Below the pieces are notes generated by a model that was not told where the DNA came from, searched no databases, and saw nothing but the letters and a program-made list of their open reading frames with translations. This document shows positions 61,871-64,000 of a stretch of DNA of 64,000 bases, in pieces (the stretch's first letter is position 1; each line of letters opens with the position of its first letter). Source of the stretch: Candidatus Baltobacteraceae bacterium (lineage in GTDB: Bacteria > Vulcanimicrobiota > Vulcanimicrobiia > Vulcanimicrobiales > Vulcanimicrobiaceae); the NCBI GenBank assembly GCA_035502855.1, contig DATJTX010000021.1, forward strand, positions 124,001-188,000, given 5' to 3'. The translations under genes were made by a program, and so were the position numbers.

Positions 61871-63091
61871 ATGCGGGACAACGAGGGTATGGCTCGCTTC
61901 ATACATCTTCTCGCGGCGCTCGCAATCGCGAGCATTATGTTAGCCGCAGTCACTCCGGCGCGAACCGACGCGCAGATTTCTCTCGGCTTATCCGTGTCGA
62001 TCGGACCGCCGGCGATTCCCTATTATTTACCGCCCCCGCCGCCGGGTCCCAATTACATTTGGCAGCCCGGCTACTGGGCGTGGGATCCGGTGGACGGCTG
62101 GTACTGGGTGCCCGGCACGTGGGTGCTGGCTCCGGCCGTAGGCCTGTATTGGACACCGGGCTACTGGGGCTGGAACAACGGCTACTACCGGTGGAATAAC
62201 GGCTATTGGGGCCCGCAAGTCGGCTTCTACGGTGGCGTCAATTACGGCTACGGTTATTACGGCAACGGCTACAGCGGCGGCCAGTGGCAAGGGAACAACT
62301 TCGCCTACAACACCGCGGTCTACACCAACGTCCCGACGAATCGCTACCACCACTATTACAATCGGGCGGCCGTGCGCTCGTGGACGAACCGTGTCAGTTA
62401 CAACGGCGGCCCGCACGGCATCGACGCGCGCCCGACCGCAACCCAACAGAGCGCGTATTCGCATCGCCGTTTCGGCCCGACGAGCGTGCAAGTGCAGCAC
62501 GCGAGCTACGCCAAGGCCGATCCGTCGCTGCGCTATAACACGAATCACGGCCGCCCGTCGATCGCGGCAGAGCAGCAGCCGTTCAGCGCGAGGCATACGC
62601 CTCCGGGCGTCCGCGCGTCTGCAGTAACCGCGCATCGCGCCGCGCCCTCGACCGCGCATCGCGCCGCACCCTCGACCGCGCATCGCGCCGCGCCGTCGAC
62701 CGCGCATCGCGCCGCACCGTCGACCGCGCATCGCGCCGCGCCCTCGACCGCGCATCGCGCCGCGCCCTCGACCGCGCATCGCGCCGCGCCCTCGACCGCG
62801 CATCGCGCCGCGCCGGCAGCCGTGCATCACACGGCCCCCGCCGCAGTGCACCATGCGGCTCCGGTGCATCGGGTGATGTCGGCACCGGAACACCGCGCTG
62901 CTCCGCCGGCGCACACCGCGTATCACGCGCCCGTTTCCCACGCTGCACCGGCGCAACATGCCTACCACCCGGCAGCGCGCGCTGCGCCGGCCTATCACCC
63001 CGCAGCGCGCCCGGCTCCACAGCGCGCAGCGGCGGCACATCCGGCTCAGCGCGCTGCTGCTCCGCATCCGCGGGCATCTCGCGCTCCCTAG
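61871..63091 (+). CDS. exported YXWGXW-repeat protein with AHRAAPST tandem repeats
   Basis: A 406-residue exported protein. After a signal peptide it contains aromatic/glycine repeats of the YXWGXW type (PGYWAWDPVDGWYWVPGTW and YWTPGYWGWNNGYYRWNNGY), then a low-complexity C-terminal half rich in His, Ala and Pro. The central part has eight AHRAAPST octapeptides encoded by near-identical 24-base units. Such proteins are often outer-membrane or biofilm-related, but the function is unknown. The start at 61871 has a GGGAAA site; an ATG at 61889 is a possible alternative. Its stop codon overlaps hisD on the opposite strand. Confidence 0.75.
   Translation: MRDNEGMARFIHLLAALAIASIMLAAVTPARTDAQISLGLSVSIGPPAIPYYLPPPPPGPNYIWQPGYWAWDPVDGWYWVPGTWVLAPAVGLYWTPGYWGWNNGYYRWNNGYWGPQVGFYGGVNYGYGYYGNGYSGGQWQGNNFAYNTAVYTNVPTNRYHHYYNRAAVRSWTNRVSYNGGPHGIDARPTATQQSAYSHRRFGPTSVQVQHASYAKADPSLRYNTNHGRPSIAAEQQPFSARHTPPGVRASAVTAHRAAPSTAHRAAPSTAHRAAPSTAHRAAPSTAHRAAPSTAHRAAPSTAHRAAPSTAHRAAPAAVHHTAPAAVHHAAPVHRVMSAPEHRAAPPAHTAYHAPVSHAAPAQHAYHPAARAAPAYHPAARPAPQRAAAAHPAQRAAAPHPRASRAP
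62627..62818 (+). repeat. eight 24-bp tandem repeats
   Basis: Eight in-frame copies of a 24-base unit ACCGCGCATCGCGCCGCGCC plus CTCG, with only a few substitutions, encode AHRAAPST. Near-identity across units points to recent expansion or ongoing copy-number change. Confidence 0.85.
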
Positions 63092-64000
63092 CGGCGCGCG
63101 AGCGCAGCTTGGCGGTGGGCGATAAGTCCCTCCGCCTGGGCCAGAATCGCCGCATCGTTCGCGATGCGGCGATTGACTTTTCCGAGGGATCGTTCGTACG
63201 TGCGCAGGGTGAGGAAATTCATGACCGAGAGACCCGACGAGAACCGTGCGGTGCCCCCGGTCGGGAGCACGTGATTCGGGCCGCTCCCGTAATCGCCGAA
63301 AACCTCGGCTGCACCTTCGCCGATGAAGAGCGTGCCGTAGGCCGTAAACCGGTCGGCCAATGCTTGCGCGCGCGATCCCTGCAGCGAGAGATGTTCGGGC
63401 GCGAGCCGGTTGCAGAACTCGGGTGCCTCACTGAGCGGCAGTACGATACATCCGCCGCGGCGCTCGAGCGAAGCACGTGCGGTTTGCGCGGTCGAGAGCG
63501 TGGCGAGCCGCGATTCGATCTTTGCTCCGACGGCCGACGCGAAGCAACGATCGTCGGTGACGAGCAGCGCTCGCGCGTCGTCGTCGTGTTCTGCCTGCGC
63601 CAACAGATCGACGGCGATCAGGTCCGCATCGGCATCCGCTGCAGCGACGATCGCGATCTCGGATGGCCCGGCGAGCGCATCGATTCCGCATTGCCCGAAG
63701 AGCGCGCGTTTGGCGGCGGTCACGTACGCGTTGCCGGGTCCGACGATGAGATCGACGCGCGGCACGCTGCGCGTCCCGTACGCCATCGCGGCGATAGCCT
63801 GTGCGCCGCCGAGTTCGAAGACGCGCTCGATGCCGGCAACATGGGCCGCGGCGAGCACTTCGCGGCCCGCCCGCGGCGTGCAGACGATCCGCTCGCCCAC
63901 GCCCGCCACCCGCGCGGGGATCGCGCCCATGAGCAGCGAGGACGGAAGCGGATGGCGACCGGCGGGCACGTAGATACCGGCCCGCTCCACCGCGACGAGC
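63088..64000 (-). CDS. hisD: histidinol dehydrogenase, 3' part (gene continues past the window)
   Basis: Final enzyme of histidine synthesis. The visible 304 codons cover the C-terminal two thirds: ERAGIYVPAGRHPLPSSLLM, the NAD-binding segment, VDLIVGPGNAYVTAAKRALF, DALAGPSEIAIVAAADADAD, LAQAEHDDDARALLVTDD, RLAPEHLSL (zinc/catalytic His) and GSGPNHVLPTGGTARFSSGL. The start lies beyond position 64000. It converges on the YXWGXW-repeat gene with overlapping stop codons. Confidence 0.95.
   Translation of the reverse strand, partial: LVAVERAGIYVPAGRHPLPSSLLMGAIPARVAGVGERIVCTPRAGREVLAAAHVAGIERVFELGGAQAIAAMAYGTRSVPRVDLIVGPGNAYVTAAKRALFGQCGIDALAGPSEIAIVAAADADADLIAVDLLAQAEHDDDARALLVTDDRCFASAVGAKIESRLATLSTAQTARASLERRGGCIVLPLSEAPEFCNRLAPEHLSLQGSRAQALADRFTAYGTLFIGEGAAEVFGDYGSGPNHVLPTGGTARFSSGLSVMNFLTLRTYERSLGKVNRRIANDAAILAQAEGLIAHRQAALARR

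Noticed and set aside
62627-62818. CRISPR-like array
   Set aside because: The 24-bp units are contiguous without spacers and are in frame inside a gene; they encode AHRAAPST.

Overview
This is a high-GC chromosomal segment from a free-living diderm bacterium. Diderm architecture is supported by a beta-barrel protein ending in Phe, an ExbB/ExbD/TonB energy-transduction set and several lipoproteins. The combination of proline/threonine-rich lipoproteins, short spacers, many ATGA/GTGA overlaps, PilZ and HD-GYP proteins and this gene order suggests an uncultured deep-branching lineage such as Eremiobacterota (WPS-2). That placement is an inference from general resemblance, not proven here. Almost all of the window is core genome. 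I saw no tRNA, rRNA, CRISPR array, phage or transposase gene.

Layout. 0-7 kb: rho, rluB, a TPR protein with a TonB-like domain, then exbB-exbD-exbD-tonB and a second tonB. 7-12.6 kb: a PilZ protein, uppP, copy 1 of a two-gene lipoprotein cassette, and a reverse-strand pair that looks catalytically dead (DNA-methylase-like plus HD-GYP-like). 12.6-16.6 kb: moaC-moaB-folC-folP-folB-folK. 16.6-18.4 kb: a GAF/HD-GYP protein. 18.4-32.1 kb: a long forward run of a BCCP-like gene lacking the biotin lysine, accC (apparent ATT start), nusB, a class A penicillin-binding protein, xseA, xseB, tlyA, nadK, recN, a LigD-type polymerase, copy 2 of the lipoprotein cassette, and an ATP-dependent DNA ligase. 32-36.5 kb: a phosphoesterase, pyruvate kinase and a proline-rich TonB-like protein. 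36.5-45.8 kb: the translation operon rimP-nusA-ylxR-infB-rbfA-nrnA-truB-ribF plus a thioredoxin-like lipoprotein. 45.8-53 kb: an unknown protein, a Uma2-type nuclease, a membrane-anchored Clp-type ATPase, a SIMPL protein, a GlsB/YeaQ-type protein, a 7Fe ferredoxin, PCMT, a NifU-like protein and a class I aldolase. 53-59 kb: a dehydrogenase, a PhoB/PhoR-like pair, pstB and a porin. 59-64 kb: tdh-kbl (threonine to glycine), tdk, a YXWGXW-repeat protein and the 3' part of hisD.

How the parts connect. The PhoB/PhoR-like pair, pstB and the porin form a probable phosphate-starvation module: both pstB and the porin are preceded by CTTAA-type direct repeats with a 10-11 bp period, the geometry of a Pho box. 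The xseA-xseB-recN-polymerase-ligase run is a DNA break-repair cluster interrupted by the second lipoprotein cassette. Intergenic gaps carry several small repeat families: a 40-bp palindrome (three copies), a REP-like hairpin whose stem covaries around a fixed core (including one copy inside kbl), a 160-bp element with 24-bp inverted ends between truB and ribF, and an inverted repeat beside the aldolase gene.
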